Below are positions 43,144 through 43,415 of a DNA stretch of 43,415 nt, one piece after another. The notes under the pieces are model-generated. The model had not been told where the DNA came from. It was given only the letters and a program-made list of their open reading frames with translations, and made no database searches. A program made the translations under genes and the position numbers. Origin of the DNA: Gammaproteobacteria bacterium (GTDB lineage: Bacteria; Pseudomonadota; Gammaproteobacteria; Chromatiales; Chromatiaceae); the NCBI GenBank assembly GCA_009908845.1, contig JAAAOQ010000120.1:1-43415 (forward strand), in the 5' to 3' direction. Positions within the stretch are counted from its first letter, which is position 1; every line of letters starts with the position of its first letter.

Positions 43144-43415
43144 ATGGATGTTAGGCCGGTGCGCGTCAAGCTGAGCACCCTCGGCTGCCGCCTGAACGAG
43201 GCTGAGCTCGCGGGCTGGTCGCGCGAGCTTGAGGCGCGCGGCTGCCAGGTCATCGAAGCAGAGGGTGCGGCCGACCTGGTCGTGCTGAACACCTGTGCGG
43301 TGACCGCCGAGGCCATGCGCAAGTCGCGCAAGCAGTTGCGGCGGCTGCAGCGGGAGCACCCGCGTGCTCAAGTGGTCGTCAGCGGTTGCGCGGTGTCGCT
43401 CGGTGAGGGTGAGCA
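43144..43415 (+). CDS. MtaB-like tRNA methylthiotransferase, 5' end
   Basis: This is the first 90 residues of a radical-SAM methylthiotransferase, cut by the window end. LSTLGCRLNEAELAGW and LVVLNTCAVTAEAMRKSRK carry two of the three N-terminal Cys ligands of the auxiliary cluster (UPF0004 domain), and VVVSGCAVSLGEGE the third. The wording is nearer MtaB (which turns t6A37 into ms2t6A37) than MiaB or RimO. The radical-SAM CxxxCxxC part is outside the window. Confidence 0.85.
   Translation, partial: MDVRPVRVKLSTLGCRLNEAELAGWSRELEARGCQVIEAEGAADLVVLNTCAVTAEAMRKSRKQLRRLQREHPRAQVVVSGCAVSLGEGE

Overview
The window is GC-rich chromosomal DNA of a Gram-negative gammaproteobacterium. Supporting evidence: LPS genes (Kdo transferase, O-antigen ligase-like protein, heptosyltransferase-like GT9), a class A PBP of the 1B type, YadG/YadH and YoaA homologues, and the rplU-rpmA-obgE-proB order with a divergent ispB. 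A PEP-CTERM protein, many sugar transferases and a NodU-type carbamoyltransferase with SxtJ and DUF5989 partners would suit a purple sulfur bacterium (Chromatiaceae) or a relative. That genus-level guess is inference only.

Region by region. 1-1444: the 3' end of an extracellular nuclease, broken by a frameshift, then a PEP-CTERM surface protein. 1591-8974 (minus strand): a glycan or lipid-linked sugar locus with a GT39 transferase, then a carbamoyltransferase / SxtJ / DUF5989 / PAP2 phosphatase / unknown helical protein / second GT39 run with overlapping stops and starts. 9114-13463 (minus): a sulfotransferase and three related GT4 transferases. 13579-20471 (plus): O-antigen ligase-like protein, GT9, two GT4, polysaccharide deacetylase and WaaA, mostly linked by 4-bp overlaps. 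These two operons diverge from one 115-bp gap, so 1.6-20.5 kb looks like one surface-glycan region.

20489-25319 (minus): isochorismatase-like hydrolase, rhodanese, PCMT-like methyltransferase, then the proB, obgE, rpmA, rplU housekeeping block. 25320-25993 is a long divergent gap with a small inverted-repeat element and a good sigma70-like promoter for ispB. tRNA-Pro(CGG) follows ispB, with the decayed C-terminus of a tyrosine integrase just beyond it. 27437-35895 holds a DUF455 ferritin-like protein, a small membrane protein, tsaB, a 1395-residue SNF2 ATPase and a DinG/YoaA helicase. 35918-39110 is a TPR lipoprotein behind an mrcB gene that has lost part of its transpeptidase region. 39443-41738 holds yadH, yadG and a small membrane protein.

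The right end (41739-43415) is repeat-rich: five 14-bp tandem units, a second copy of the inverted-repeat element, a small HEAGH-motif protein, a 15-bp direct repeat, and the 5' end of an MtaB-like methylthiotransferase that runs off the window.

The least explained system is the carbamoyltransferase-SxtJ-DUF5989-PAP2-unknown-GT39 cassette. Its parts are recognisable families, but what it carbamoylates and what the two small membrane proteins do cannot be read from the sequence. Two genes (nuclease, mrcB) carry reading-frame breaks that could be real decay or draft-assembly errors.
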